From Thiohalobacter sp. (GTDB lineage Bacteria > Pseudomonadota > Gammaproteobacteria > DSM-19610): a stretch of DNA of 12,418 nucleotides. The position numbers and the translations under genes are program-made. Below the pieces are notes generated by a model, which was not told the DNA's origin, searched no databases, and saw only the letters and a list, made by a program, of their open reading frames with translations. The stretch lies in NCBI GenBank assembly GCA_027010005.1, contig JALVCM010000187.1, forward strand, positions 1 through 12,418. The letters run 5' to 3'. This document shows positions 1 through 6,711 of this stretch, piece after piece. Each line of letters starts with the position of its first letter. The stretch's first letter is position 1.

Positions 1-127
1 GGACCCGGGATCGCATCTGCACCATCTCTTCATTGGTGTAAGAAGAATAGTCGGCTGCCGTTGCGCCACTCACCAGACCCAGCACCATAACCAGGCCTGT
101 TCCATATCTGTATAAATTCTGCTTCAT
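1..127 (-). CDS. Small exported protein, N-terminal part only (runs off the left edge)
   Basis: An ATG at 127 opens a frame that continues off the left edge, so only about 42 residues are visible. They begin with MKQN, followed by a hydrophobic stretch (residues about 9-20) ending in SGATAA, a typical signal peptidase I site. The mature protein would start near DYSSYTNEEMVQMRSRV. A GGAG Shine-Dalgarno lies at 138-135, about 7 bases before the ATG, which supports this start. The mature N-terminus resembles short secreted proteins of Proteobacteria carrying an 'N/D-E-E-hydrophobic-x-x-M-R' motif, but I cannot name a function. It is transcribed divergently from the cytochrome gene at 413, sharing a 285-base intergenic region. 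An overlapping frame starting at 296 on the same strand lacks protein-like character. Confidence 0.6.
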   Translation of the reverse strand, partial: MKQNLYRYGTGLVMVLGLVSGATAADYSSYTNEEMVQMRSRV

Positions 128-251
128 TGGTAGTCTCCGTATAAATCAATAAAAGGTTGCAGAAAACCGGCCCCGGGAAGAGGCACAGGCTGACTGTGGC
201 GAACATGCTAGAGGCCAGTTGTTTCACAATGATTTCCGAATTCTGCTGAAC

Positions 252-295
252 TGTTACAGGTTGTTTCAGGAGAGGGAAAGAAACATCCTGTAACA
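252..295. promoter_or_regulatory. Imperfect inverted repeat (hairpin or operator) between divergent genes
   Basis: The outer arms TGTTACAGG (252-260) and CCTGTAACA (287-295) are perfect complements. After one mismatch, TGTTTC (262-267) pairs with GAAACA (280-285), around a 12-base centre. Only four T follow on the plus strand (297-300), so an intrinsic terminator is possible but poor, and no gene upstream on that strand would need one. The position between two divergent genes fits better with a regulator-binding site or a leader hairpin. A 9-base direct repeat GTTGTTTCA (218-226 and 260-268) overlaps the left arm. Function is inference. Confidence 0.5.
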
Positions 296-412
296 CTTTT
301 CGGGCCCCTGGAATGTTGCTTCATGCCATAATACGGCGACTAACCGGGCTATAGCTCTCATGGCAAGAGGTCGGTAGCTGATTTTTTTTACAATTCGTGG
401 GGTAAGCAGGTT

Positions 413-880
413 ATGTGTAGATTTTGCTGGATACTTGTTGTTGTGTTGCTGATTACAACCGGCACACTGGTTGGCAAATTCATTATTATCGGTGAGACAC
501 AGTTATCCACAGACGGGCGCACTGCTATCCTCCTTGAACCGGCCGAACGTGATCTGATCCTTACCGAGATGCGTGCCTTCCTGGTCAGCGTGCAGGGCGT
601 ACTGGTGGCTGCCGGAAAGGAAGACATGAAAACAGTCGTCGAGGCCGCCGGAAAATCAGGTATGCCACCCCCGGGGCAGATCCCGGATACACTGGCAGGA
701 AAACTGCCACTTTCATTCAAGACACTGGGGTTCGACACCCACAAGCGCTTCGACCAGCTGGCACTGGATGCCAGTCAGCTCGGCGATAAGGAGCTTGCTG
801 TGGAGCAACTCGGGGTGTTAATGAATAACTGTATTGCCTGTCACGCACAGTATCGTCTGGAGGCGGTGACAGAAGACTGA
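413..880 (+). CDS. Membrane-anchored monoheme cytochrome c, cytochrome c'-like
   Basis: The 155-residue protein begins with a strongly hydrophobic segment (about residues 5-21) followed by GKF. This is likely an uncleaved signal anchor, as no clear cleavage site is visible. The rest would be periplasmic and mostly helical. A single heme-binding motif CIACH lies at residues 140-144, close to the C-terminus, within MNNCIACHAQYR. That arrangement (long helical domain, heme motif in the last helix, basic/aromatic tail) is typical of the cytochrome c' four-helix-bundle family, which binds heme and often NO or CO. Middle-region similarity cannot be judged by eye, so the family is inferred from motif placement and length. 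A weak GGGGTAAG ribosome site (398-405) precedes the ATG. It stands alone on the plus strand, divergent from the exported protein at 127, with the 252-295 inverted repeat upstream. Confidence 0.8.
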   Translation: MCRFCWILVVVLLITTGTLVGKFIIIGETQLSTDGRTAILLEPAERDLILTEMRAFLVSVQGVLVAAGKEDMKTVVEAAGKSGMPPPGQIPDTLAGKLPLSFKTLGFDTHKRFDQLALDASQLGDKELAVEQLGVLMNNCIACHAQYRLEAVTED

Positions 881-919
881 AAACCACCATGCGTTAGCAA
901 AAAACAGTGTAATCCTGGC

Positions 920-925
920 TATAAT
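920..925 (+). promoter_or_regulatory. Possible -10 element for the ahpD-like/E1 operon
   Basis: A perfect TATAAT sits 180 bases upstream of the AhpD-like gene in the 224-base gap after the cytochrome gene. The bases 17 upstream are not a good -35 match; TTAGCA at 894-899 is the nearest candidate, but with a 20-base spacer. It is therefore only a candidate sigma-70 promoter. No hairpin terminator or riboswitch was recognised elsewhere in 881-1104. Confidence 0.3.
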
Positions 926-1104
926 GACCTGCTGTGTCACTTTCATCCTGTACCAGCGGATCGAACCGGAAGAAAGATGGTGAATACCGGCCTGACCTGG
1001 AAATGGCCGCCTGAGTAGCACAGTGGGTTGTCACCCAGGTTACATCATCAACGCACCGGTTCGTGCAGAATACTTGCTACCAAGGATCTCCCGGAGAGTA
1101 AACA

Positions 1105-1452
1105 ATGGGCAAGATGCAGGATAAACTTGACGAAGTCATGGCGCTGACACAATCCCTGCGCAAGGGCTACCCGACAGAAACCAATGCGTTTCTCGGCTTC
1201 CTCAGCAAGGCCGAATCCGGCAAGGCGCTGGGCATCCGTGACAAGGAACTGATCAACGTGGCGCTCGGCGTGGCGGCACAGTGTGAATGGTGTATCGCCT
1301 TCCACGTCGAACAAGCCGTGAAAGCGGGTGCAAGCCGGGATGAAATCATGGAAGCCGGCTTCATGGCTATTATCATGCACGGTGGTCCTGCCTATATGTA
1401 CATGACACCCTTGCTGGACGCAATCAACGAATTTTTACCGGAAACCAGCTGA
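1105..1452 (+). CDS. AhpD-like / carboxymuconolactone decarboxylase family protein
   Basis: This 115-residue protein belongs to the small all-helical CMD/AhpD superfamily. The signature CEWCIAFH lies at residues 60-67, giving a redox-capable CxxC (C60, C63) and H67. It is followed by the usual helix with GAS and EIMEAG (residues 75-85). In AhpD proper such cysteines reduce the peroxiredoxin AhpC using electrons from dihydrolipoyl proteins; many relatives have unknown substrates. A GGAGAG ribosome site (1093-1098) lies six bases before the ATG. The stop is one base before the start of the E1 alpha gene, so the two are surely co-transcribed. This is suggestive because AhpD is linked to lipoyl-bearing 2-oxo acid dehydrogenases in some bacteria. 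A role in protecting or re-oxidising a lipoylated partner is inference. Confidence 0.85.
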   Translation: MGKMQDKLDEVMALTQSLRKGYPTETNAFLGFLSKAESGKALGIRDKELINVALGVAAQCEWCIAFHVEQAVKAGASRDEIMEAGFMAIIMHGGPAYMYMTPLLDAINEFLPETS

Positions 1453-1453
1453 C

Positions 1454-2524
1454 ATGGATCGGGATACCCTGCACAAATTCCTCTACGACATGCTGCTGGC
1501 ACGCGCCTTCGAGGAGCGTGCGGCGCAGGAATACAGCAACGGTAATATTGCCGGCTTTCTGCACCTGTATCCCGGCGAGGAAGCCGTTGCCGTGGGTGTC
1601 ATTCATGCCGCGGAACCCAGCGACTACCTGGTCACCACCTACCGCGAGCATGTACATGCACTGGTGCGGGGTATTCCACCGCGCCAGGTGATGGCGGAAC
1701 TGTTCGGACGCCGCGACGGTATCTGCAAGGGCATGGGCGGCTCCATGCACCTGTTCGACAGGGAACGGCGTTTCATGGGTGGATACGCTATCGTCGGCGA
1801 AACCTTCCCGGTCGCCACCGGTATCGGCTATAGCGTTGCACTGCGTGACCTGCCCGAAGCCGTGATCTGCTTCTTTGGTGACGGCGCCGTCAACCAGGGC
1901 ACATTTCATGAGGCACTGAATATGGCAGCCTTGTGGAAGCTGCCTGTGCTGTTCGTCTGCGAGAACAACCATTACCAGATTGGCACCGAGATACATCGCC
2001 ATTCTGCTGTTGTTGACGTCCACAAGCGCGCCTGCGCCTATAACATCCCGGCTGAAAAACTCGACGGCATGGATGTCATCAATGTCTATGAAGCCACCCG
2101 GCATGCCCTGACACAGATCCGTGCCGGTAACGGGCCACAGTTGCTGGAGTTCGAAACCTACCGCTTCCGCGGCCACTCGATGGCCGATGCAGGCAACTAC
2201 CGGCCACGCGCGGAGGTCAACTCACAATCCGGTCGCGACCCGGTCGATACCGTGATCCATGAAGCGGAAATCGGCTACCCGACCCAGGCTGAAATTGCCG
2301 CTGCCGGGCCTGACCTGGTTGATCAGCTGGTTTGCCATGTTGCTGCGGCTGATCATTTCAATGAACAACACATTGATAGCGTGCGGCGCGAAATCGACAA
2401 GGTCGTGGAAGATGCCGTGCAGTTTGCACTGGCCAGCCCGCCACCCGACATGCAGGATGCCCGGGACAGCCTGTACTGCAACCGAAAGCACGAAACACTG
2501 CTGGAGGGTTCACAACATGACTGA
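1454..2524 (+). CDS. pdhA: 2-oxo acid (pyruvate/acetoin-type) dehydrogenase E1 component, alpha subunit
   Basis: The 356-residue protein is the ThDP-binding subunit of a heterotetrameric E1, which decarboxylates a 2-oxo acid (probably pyruvate) and passes the acyl group to lipoyl-E2. The ThDP/Mg motif runs from GDG (142-144) to NN (171-172). Family blocks include TTYREHVHAL (61-70), GMGGSMHL (93-100), and YRFRGHSMAD (236-245), where H241 and S242 lie in the active-site loop. The C-terminal part between RDP (261-263) and the final helix seems about 20-25 residues longer than usual. It starts one base after the AhpD-like stop and overlaps the beta gene by 8 bases. The length suits AcoA/PdhA-type subunits; substrate (pyruvate, acetoin or a branched-chain acid) cannot be fixed from sequence alone, so the symbol is a family label. 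Confidence 0.9.
   Translation: MDRDTLHKFLYDMLLARAFEERAAQEYSNGNIAGFLHLYPGEEAVAVGVIHAAEPSDYLVTTYREHVHALVRGIPPRQVMAELFGRRDGICKGMGGSMHLFDRERRFMGGYAIVGETFPVATGIGYSVALRDLPEAVICFFGDGAVNQGTFHEALNMAALWKLPVLFVCENNHYQIGTEIHRHSAVVDVHKRACAYNIPAEKLDGMDVINVYEATRHALTQIRAGNGPQLLEFETYRFRGHSMADAGNYRPRAEVNSQSGRDPVDTVIHEAEIGYPTQAEIAAAGPDLVDQLVCHVAAADHFNEQHIDSVRREIDKVVEDAVQFALASPPPDMQDARDSLYCNRKHETLLEGSQHD
2503..2508 (+). promoter_or_regulatory. Ribosome-binding site fixing the start of the E1 beta gene
   Basis: GGAGGG lies 8 bases before the ATG at 2517, inside the end of the alpha-subunit gene. It picks this ATG over the longer open frame, which extends back to 2259 and would add 86 residues that do not resemble the family. 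Confidence 0.75.
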
Positions 2525-3512
2525 AACCCTGATGCTGTGGCAGGCGCTAAACCGTGCACTCGATATTGAAATGGCCAGTGACGAGTCCGTGTTTACACTG
2601 GGTGAAGATGTTGGACTGTATGGCGGTTCCTATCGTGTGACCGAAGGACTGTATGCAAAATACGGTGAATGGCGTGTTCGCGACACACCGATTTCGGAAG
2701 GTGGCTTCACCGGCCTGGGCGTTGGTGCCGCACTGACTGGCATGCGCCCGGTGGTGGAAATCATGACCATTAACTTTGCGCTGCTGGCACTCGATGCCAT
2801 CATCAATATGGCCGCCAAGATCCCTTTTATGTCCGGTGGTCAGTTCCCCATGCCGCTGGTGATCCGTATGCCGGGGGGGGTTGCAAAACAACTTGCCGCA
2901 CAACATTCACAACGGCTGGAACATACCCTGATGAATGTCCCCGGCCTGCGTATTGTGGTGCCGGCGACACCACAGGACGCCTGGTGGCAACTGCGCCAGG
3001 CAATCGCCAGCGATGAGCCTGTTATTGTGCTGGAACATGAACTGCTGTATTTCGAAAAGGGTGAAGTGGATCTCACTACCGTCCCCCCACCCATGCACCA
3101 GGCGATTGTGCGCCGTGCGGGCACCGACCTGACGATTGTCAGTTACTCAAGAATGGCCAACCTGGCACTGTCTGCTGCACAACAACTGGCCGATCAGAAT
3201 ATCCAGGCCGAAGTCATTGACCTGCGCAGCCTCAGCCCGATTGACTGGGAGACGTGTGCAGCATCGCTGCGCAAGACACACCGGCTGCTGGTGGTCGAGG
3301 AGGACTGCCGGTTTGCCGGAACAGGTGCGGAAATTATCGCGGGCCTCACCGAGCGCTGTTTCTTTGAACTGGATGCCGTACCGGTACGCGTTGCCGGGCT
3401 GGACATGCCGACACCGTTCAACGCTGAACTGGAAGCCGCCAGTATCCCGCGGGTTGAGGACATTGTCGCTGCCGCCTCACAACTGGCAGGGACAACACCC
3501 CGCCCGGGTTAG
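2517..3512 (+). CDS. pdhB: 2-oxo acid dehydrogenase E1 component, beta subunit
   Basis: The 331-residue protein is the second half of the E1 enzyme and forms the active site with the alpha subunit. Visible family blocks are FTLGEDVGLYGG (26-37), RDTPISEGGF (55-64, with the conserved Glu61), AAQHSQ (127-132) in the loop facing ThDP, PGLRIVVPATP in the middle, and the C-terminal transketolase domain with VIDLRSLSPID and LLVVEED. Length is normal for PdhB/AcoB. The ATG overlaps the alpha stop by 8 bases and has GGAGGG before it. A run of eight G (2873-2880) encodes the conserved Pro-Gly-Gly turn. The gene ends 11 bases before the converging methyltransferase stop. No E2 follows, so the acyltransferase must be encoded elsewhere. 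Confidence 0.92.
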   Translation: MTETLMLWQALNRALDIEMASDESVFTLGEDVGLYGGSYRVTEGLYAKYGEWRVRDTPISEGGFTGLGVGAALTGMRPVVEIMTINFALLALDAIINMAAKIPFMSGGQFPMPLVIRMPGGVAKQLAAQHSQRLEHTLMNVPGLRIVVPATPQDAWWQLRQAIASDEPVIVLEHELLYFEKGEVDLTTVPPPMHQAIVRRAGTDLTIVSYSRMANLALSAAQQLADQNIQAEVIDLRSLSPIDWETCAASLRKTHRLLVVEEDCRFAGTGAEIIAGLTERCFFELDAVPVRVAGLDMPTPFNAELEAASIPRVEDIVAAASQLAGTTPRPG

Positions 3513-3523
3513 CTCGCAAAATG

Positions 3524-4174
3524 TTATGGCTTACTTAACCCAACAGCCAGGAAGCCACCCCAGGGCAGTGCAGCCGGTAACCACTGTTCGATCCACTGTG
3601 CTGTGTCACTTCCCTGGGGGAAAAAGACAGCACTGCGCAACACAACTTCCTCTGGCGCTGGTGTGAGCACAGGTACCCACGTATTCATCACCTCACCTGC
3701 CGTGTCCCATCGGGCGCCGGTATAACTGCCCTGCCCTTTTTTCCTCCGGTACAGCAGGCTGTGGCGGTTAAGTAATCCGATTACCGAGGCATGGCGGGTT
3801 ACACGCCATATTTCCCTCAAGGCCTGTAACGGCTCATCAACAAAACAAAGACTGGCAACGGCGGTTGTGTAATCAAATGCATTATCGGGAAATGGCAGCT
3901 CCGGAACGCCCCCTTGCAGATAGTGAATGGCTTCCCCCTGTGTCCCCGCAAACTTCAGCGCTGCGGGGTCAGGATCAATCCCGGTCACTGATAAACCCAG
4001 CCGGGCAAAGCGCCGACTGAAATGTCCCGTTCCACAACCGACATCCAGCAATGCAGCACCGGCTTCAGGCCTTAACAGGTTTTTCAGAAGCCTGAACTCA
4101 CGTTCAGCAATCCATTGCCCGCGTGGTGTGTGGTACCAGGCCTCATAGTCAGCCGGATCAGTGATACTGTTCAT
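3524..4174 (-). CDS. Class I SAM-dependent methyltransferase
   Basis: The 216-residue protein has the classical Rossmann-type SAM-binding fold. Motif I is LLDVGCGTG (42-50), followed by the acidic end of strand 2 in VTGIDPD (63-69), LPFPDNAFD (93-101) for motif III/IV, and the helix LREIWRV (119-125). The N-terminus DYEAWYHTPRG-WIAERE is typical of UbiE/COQ5-like Methyltransf_11 proteins of unknown substrate. It starts 14 bases after the stop of the flavin disulfide reductase gene and is the last gene of the minus-strand run. No good Shine-Dalgarno precedes the ATG, so it may depend on translation of the upstream gene. Its role in the cluster is not evident; thiol, metalloid or quinone methylation are possible. 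It converges with the E1 beta gene with almost no spacer. Confidence 0.85.
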   Translation of the reverse strand: MNSITDPADYEAWYHTPRGQWIAEREFRLLKNLLRPEAGAALLDVGCGTGHFSRRFARLGLSVTGIDPDPAALKFAGTQGEAIHYLQGGVPELPFPDNAFDYTTAVASLCFVDEPLQALREIWRVTRHASVIGLLNRHSLLYRRKKGQGSYTGARWDTAGEVMNTWVPVLTPAPEEVVLRSAVFFPQGSDTAQWIEQWLPAALPWGGFLAVGLSKP

Positions 4175-4188
4175 GGTGATGGCCGCAT

Positions 4189-5601
4189 TCAGGGGATCAG
4201 GCGGTTAATCCACTTGACCAGCCGCCGGGTAGCCGGGCTGAACAGCTTCTTTCCATAGAACGTATTGACCACACGCCGATTGACCTGTGCCAGTGTCGGG
4301 TAGGCATGAATGGTGGCAGAAATATCACCGATACCTGCACCGGTCTTCATGGCCAGTACGATTTCGTGAATCAGTTCACCCGCATGCGGGCCGAGTATGG
4401 AAGCCCCGAGTATTTTCCCCTTGTGCACAACCAGCTTGGCAAGACCTGATGTTTCCCTGTCAGTTATCGCACGATCGATATCCTGGAAAGGGAAACGCAG
4501 TACTTCGGGTTCTATCCCCTTGTCACGTGCCTGCTGTTCCGTCATACCCACCCGTGCCAGTTCCGGGTCGGTATAGGTCACCCAGGGAACCACCCGGTAA
4601 TCGGTCTTCTTCGGCACCCGGAAGATGGCATTGCTGATCACGATGCCAGCCTGGTATTCCGCCATATGCGTCAAGGGATAGGGCCCGCACACATCACCGC
4701 AGGCAAAAATATGCTTCTGTGAAGTCCGCTGTCGCCGATCTACCGGGATACCCTTCGCACTATGGACAACACCTGCCACATCCAGCCCCAGACCATCGAC
4801 AACCGGCTGTCGCCCGACCGCGACCAGTAATGCATCAGTTTCGATAACCAGGCCTTCACTGCATCCAACCTGTGTTGTATCCCCCTCCCGGGAAACACGT
4901 TCGACCGCCGTCGTGGTGTGAATAATCAACCCTTCCGACTCGAGCTGTGCCTTCAGAGTATCTGCCACCTCGGGATCTTCCTGGGGTAACAGATGCGGCA
5001 AACGCTCAACCACTGTGACGTGACTACCAAGACGCGCAAAGGCCTGCGCCATCTCCAGGCCAACCGGGCCACCGCCCAACACCACCAGCCGTGCCGGCAA
5101 ATCACGCAGGGAAAACAGATTCTCATTGGTCAGGTAACCCGCTTCTTCCAGGCCTTCTATCGGGGGTATGAAGGGCTGCGAGCCGGTTGCGATGACAAAC
5201 CGCCGGCCACGTATGACCTCGTCGTTGACCTGCACCTTGTGCGAATCAATAAAGCTTGCCGCAGCAAAAATGACTTCACAACCATAACTGCGAAAGCGCT
5301 CCGGGTCATCGTGTACCTGGATACGTTCAATGACTGACTGCACATGGTCAGCAACCTTCCCCAGGTCGACCTTCACGTCACAGGCTGGCAACCCGAACTC
5401 GGAACCACGGCGCATCAACGAAGCAACCCGGGCGGCATGAATCAGCGTCTTGCTTGGCACACAGCCGTAGTGCAGACAGTCACCGCCCAGCTTGTCCGCC
5501 TTTTCAATCAGCGTCACTTTCAGTCCGAGTTGCGCCGCCACACTGGCGACCACCAACCCGCCGGCACCACCCCCGAGAATAACCAGGTTGCGTCGTTTCA
5601 T
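4189..5601 (-). CDS. FAD-dependent pyridine nucleotide-disulfide reductase (dihydrolipoyl dehydrogenase / mercuric reductase-like)
   Basis: The 470-residue protein is a group I flavin disulfide reductase. It shows the FAD-binding GGGAGG (10-15), the redox-active pair C42 and C47 in GGDCLHYGCVPSK, a second nucleotide-binding motif VVLGGGPVGLEMA for NAD(P)H, and IFACGDV near the FAD. In true dihydrolipoyl dehydrogenases the C-terminal HxHPTxxE supplies the catalytic His-Glu pair. Here the segment is HAYPTLAQ (432-439), with Tyr434 and Gln439 in those places. Mercuric reductases also have Tyr there but end in a Cys pair, which this protein lacks. It is therefore unlikely to be an ordinary E3 for the nearby E1 genes, which are on the opposite strand. 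An AAGGGA ribosome site precedes the ATG. Relatives of this type often sit near TVP38/TMEM64 membrane proteins, and one lies upstream in this run. The substrate disulfide is unknown. Confidence 0.85.
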   Translation of the reverse strand: MKRRNLVILGGGAGGLVVASVAAQLGLKVTLIEKADKLGGDCLHYGCVPSKTLIHAARVASLMRRGSEFGLPACDVKVDLGKVADHVQSVIERIQVHDDPERFRSYGCEVIFAAASFIDSHKVQVNDEVIRGRRFVIATGSQPFIPPIEGLEEAGYLTNENLFSLRDLPARLVVLGGGPVGLEMAQAFARLGSHVTVVERLPHLLPQEDPEVADTLKAQLESEGLIIHTTTAVERVSREGDTTQVGCSEGLVIETDALLVAVGRQPVVDGLGLDVAGVVHSAKGIPVDRRQRTSQKHIFACGDVCGPYPLTHMAEYQAGIVISNAIFRVPKKTDYRVVPWVTYTDPELARVGMTEQQARDKGIEPEVLRFPFQDIDRAITDRETSGLAKLVVHKGKILGASILGPHAGELIHEIVLAMKTGAGIGDISATIHAYPTLAQVNRRVVNTFYGKKLFSPATRRLVKWINRLIP

Positions 5602-5616
5602 ATTTGTCCCTTCAAT

Positions 5617-5778
5617 TCAACTGGTGCCAAGAGAATGTTTCTGCCGGAAGACTTCATAGACAATCGGCTCCCTGTTGTCGTAACCAAAACGCTTGCGCCG
5701 CCTTTCATTAAGCAAATGGTACCGTATAACAGCTTCAACAGATGCCGGTTTCTGCCGGCTGTTGCCAGGAACCGACAA
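5617..5778 (-). pseudogene. Open frame, possibly the displaced C-terminal half of a frameshifted small gene
   Basis: This frame is open from 5793 to the TGA at 5617-5619, and a TTG at 5778 could start a 54-residue basic peptide. The translation is protein-like: PASVEAVIRYHLLNE, then RRRKRFGYDN, then PIVYEVFRQKHS. The ribosome site before the TTG (GGTAAG) is weak. It overlaps the tail of the small membrane ORF at 5735-5863 by about 60 bases in a different frame. Skipping one base in 5735-5793 would join the two into one protein of about 81 residues: a single N-terminal TM helix followed by a charged domain. I therefore read it as either the second half of a broken or mis-sequenced gene, or a separate small gene with a rare start. 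It ends 15 bases before the flavin disulfide reductase. No family recognised. Confidence 0.4.
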
Positions 5779-5863
5779 GGTATAACTTACCGGTTACCAG
5801 CGTGGCAGCCAGGAATACCGTCAGAACCAGGAGCACCAGTAACAGGAAAGTCTTGCGTGTCAC
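5735..5863 (-). CDS. Short single-TM protein (42 residues), GTG start coupled to the pentaheme gene
   Basis: The GTG at 5863-5861 overlaps the TGA of the pentaheme cytochrome gene as GTGA, the same kind of coupling that joins the four genes before it. The peptide is MTRKTF followed by a long Leu/Val helix to about residue 24, then TGKLYLVGSW, and ends with Cys before a TGA. It reads as a short N-in membrane anchor or signal anchor. The TLVTGKLYLVG segment resembles TLVGKFIIIG in the cytochrome at 413, which may be chance among hydrophobic anchors. It may not be complete: a protein-like frame continues at 5617-5793 one base out of register. Function unknown; the position suggests a subunit or assembly factor of the multiheme complex. 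Confidence 0.55.
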   Translation of the reverse strand: MTRKTFLLLVLLVLTVFLAATLVTGKLYLVGSWQQPAETGIC

Positions 5864-6711
5864 TGTTTGTTTCCATCCCTGGAATTTTTACTGGCCCGAA
5901 GACGATAAAGATCACCCACGGCACCCTTGATACGCAGCAGGTCTCCATCCAGTGCCGGCTGACCATGCCACCACTGATAATCCGGCGACTGGTGCCCTAT
6001 ACCAAGGTAGAGGTTTTTCAGATGCCGTGATTGCATCCTCATAAAATGTTTACGGGCACCCGCCAGGTCTTCCGCGCTAAATTCATGGGCTGCCTGCTCC
6101 AGTACACCAGCTGCCTCACGCACTTTCATGCGCCCGATATCCAGCATATTCTCACCATTGTTGAACAGGCGGGTGATATACCGTGGAGAATGGCAGTCCT
6201 GGCAAACCGCGCGCATGGCATCCTGTACTCGCTCACGTTCAGCCGAATTCACCCCTTCTGTGGCATTCCACACACGTATGCTTGCGCTGACATTATGGTT
6301 GGCCTTGTGCATGTGACAGTAGCTACAGCCCGGGGCACGGTAGTTTGCCTGTTGCAGCGGAAAGTTATAGTCCCGTTCTTCCTGCTCCAGGCGTACCAGC
6401 ACACCGTGCTTCGATGTGGCATAACTGTGCACCACAGGACTGTCCTCCCCACCATGACAATCCACGCACAGGCTGTCACGGCGGGCACGTACTGCCGCAT
6501 TCCGGTGTGAATTACCATGGCAACTCACACAGTCCACAGTCGTTTCCGCGGTTGCATGCGCACTTTCCTGCCATGCAGAAACCAGCCCGTCATTTTGCTG
6601 CCGGTGGCATGACACACAGGCCGCATTTTCAAACGGCCCTTCAGGTATTGGTGTACCTGCCATGGACAGGGCAGCAAAGCCCAGCAACCCTACACAGAAC
6701 AGCCTGTGCAT
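5860..6711 (-). CDS. Pentaheme c-type cytochrome, related to the C-terminal half of the HAO-like octaheme
   Basis: The 283-residue exported protein has a signal peptide (residues 1 to about 18, ending SMAG) and five heme-attachment motifs: CVSCH at 32-36 and 61-65, CVDCH at 82-86, CSYCH at 129-133 and CQDCH at 170-174. Many extra histidines (SAH near 52, SKHG near 102, HMHKANH at 133-139) are available as distal ligands. The part around TSKHG, NYRAPGCSYCHM and the following CxxCH aligns with TSAHG, NYKGPTCAYCHM in the octaheme gene upstream, and the tail SPDYQWWHG resembles HAO-family C-termini. It is probably a periplasmic electron carrier or a partner subunit. Its ATG overlaps the octaheme stop as TGATG, and its own TGA overlaps the next GTG. 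Substrate or partner not known from sequence. Confidence 0.88.
   Translation of the reverse strand: MHRLFCVGLLGFAALSMAGTPIPEGPFENAACVSCHRQQNDGLVSAWQESAHATAETTVDCVSCHGNSHRNAAVRARRDSLCVDCHGGEDSPVVHSYATSKHGVLVRLEQEERDYNFPLQQANYRAPGCSYCHMHKANHNVSASIRVWNATEGVNSAERERVQDAMRAVCQDCHSPRYITRLFNNGENMLDIGRMKVREAAGVLEQAAHEFSAEDLAGARKHFMRMQSRHLKNLYLGIGHQSPDYQWWHGQPALDGDLLRIKGAVGDLYRLRASKNSRDGNKQ

Noticed and set aside
30..296. 88-residue minus-strand ORF upstream of and overlapping the exported protein
   Set aside because: Its start lies in the inverted repeat, it has no ribosome site, and it uses another frame across the start of a protein with a clear signal peptide.
818..1021. 67-residue minus-strand ORF in the gap after the cytochrome gene
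   Set aside because: No ribosome site, no recognisable features, and it overlaps the heme motif of the cytochrome gene.
3506..3541. GGGTTA...TAACCC inverted repeat at the junction of E1 beta and the methyltransferase, as a terminator
   Set aside because: Only six paired bases around a loop of 24 and no T tract on either strand; it overlaps both stop codons and is probably chance.
5598..5708. 36-residue ORF (ATG at 5708) whose TGA overlaps the start of the disulfide reductase as ATGA
   Set aside because: The overlap is attractive, but the composition (Gly/Ser/Thr-rich, no hydrophobic or helical pattern) is less protein-like than the competing frame at 5617-5778.
5344..6030. Long plus-strand ORF (228 residues) opposite the pentaheme and reductase genes
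   Set aside because: It is antisense to genes with clear motifs and shows no domain of its own; GC-rich coding DNA often gives such shadows.
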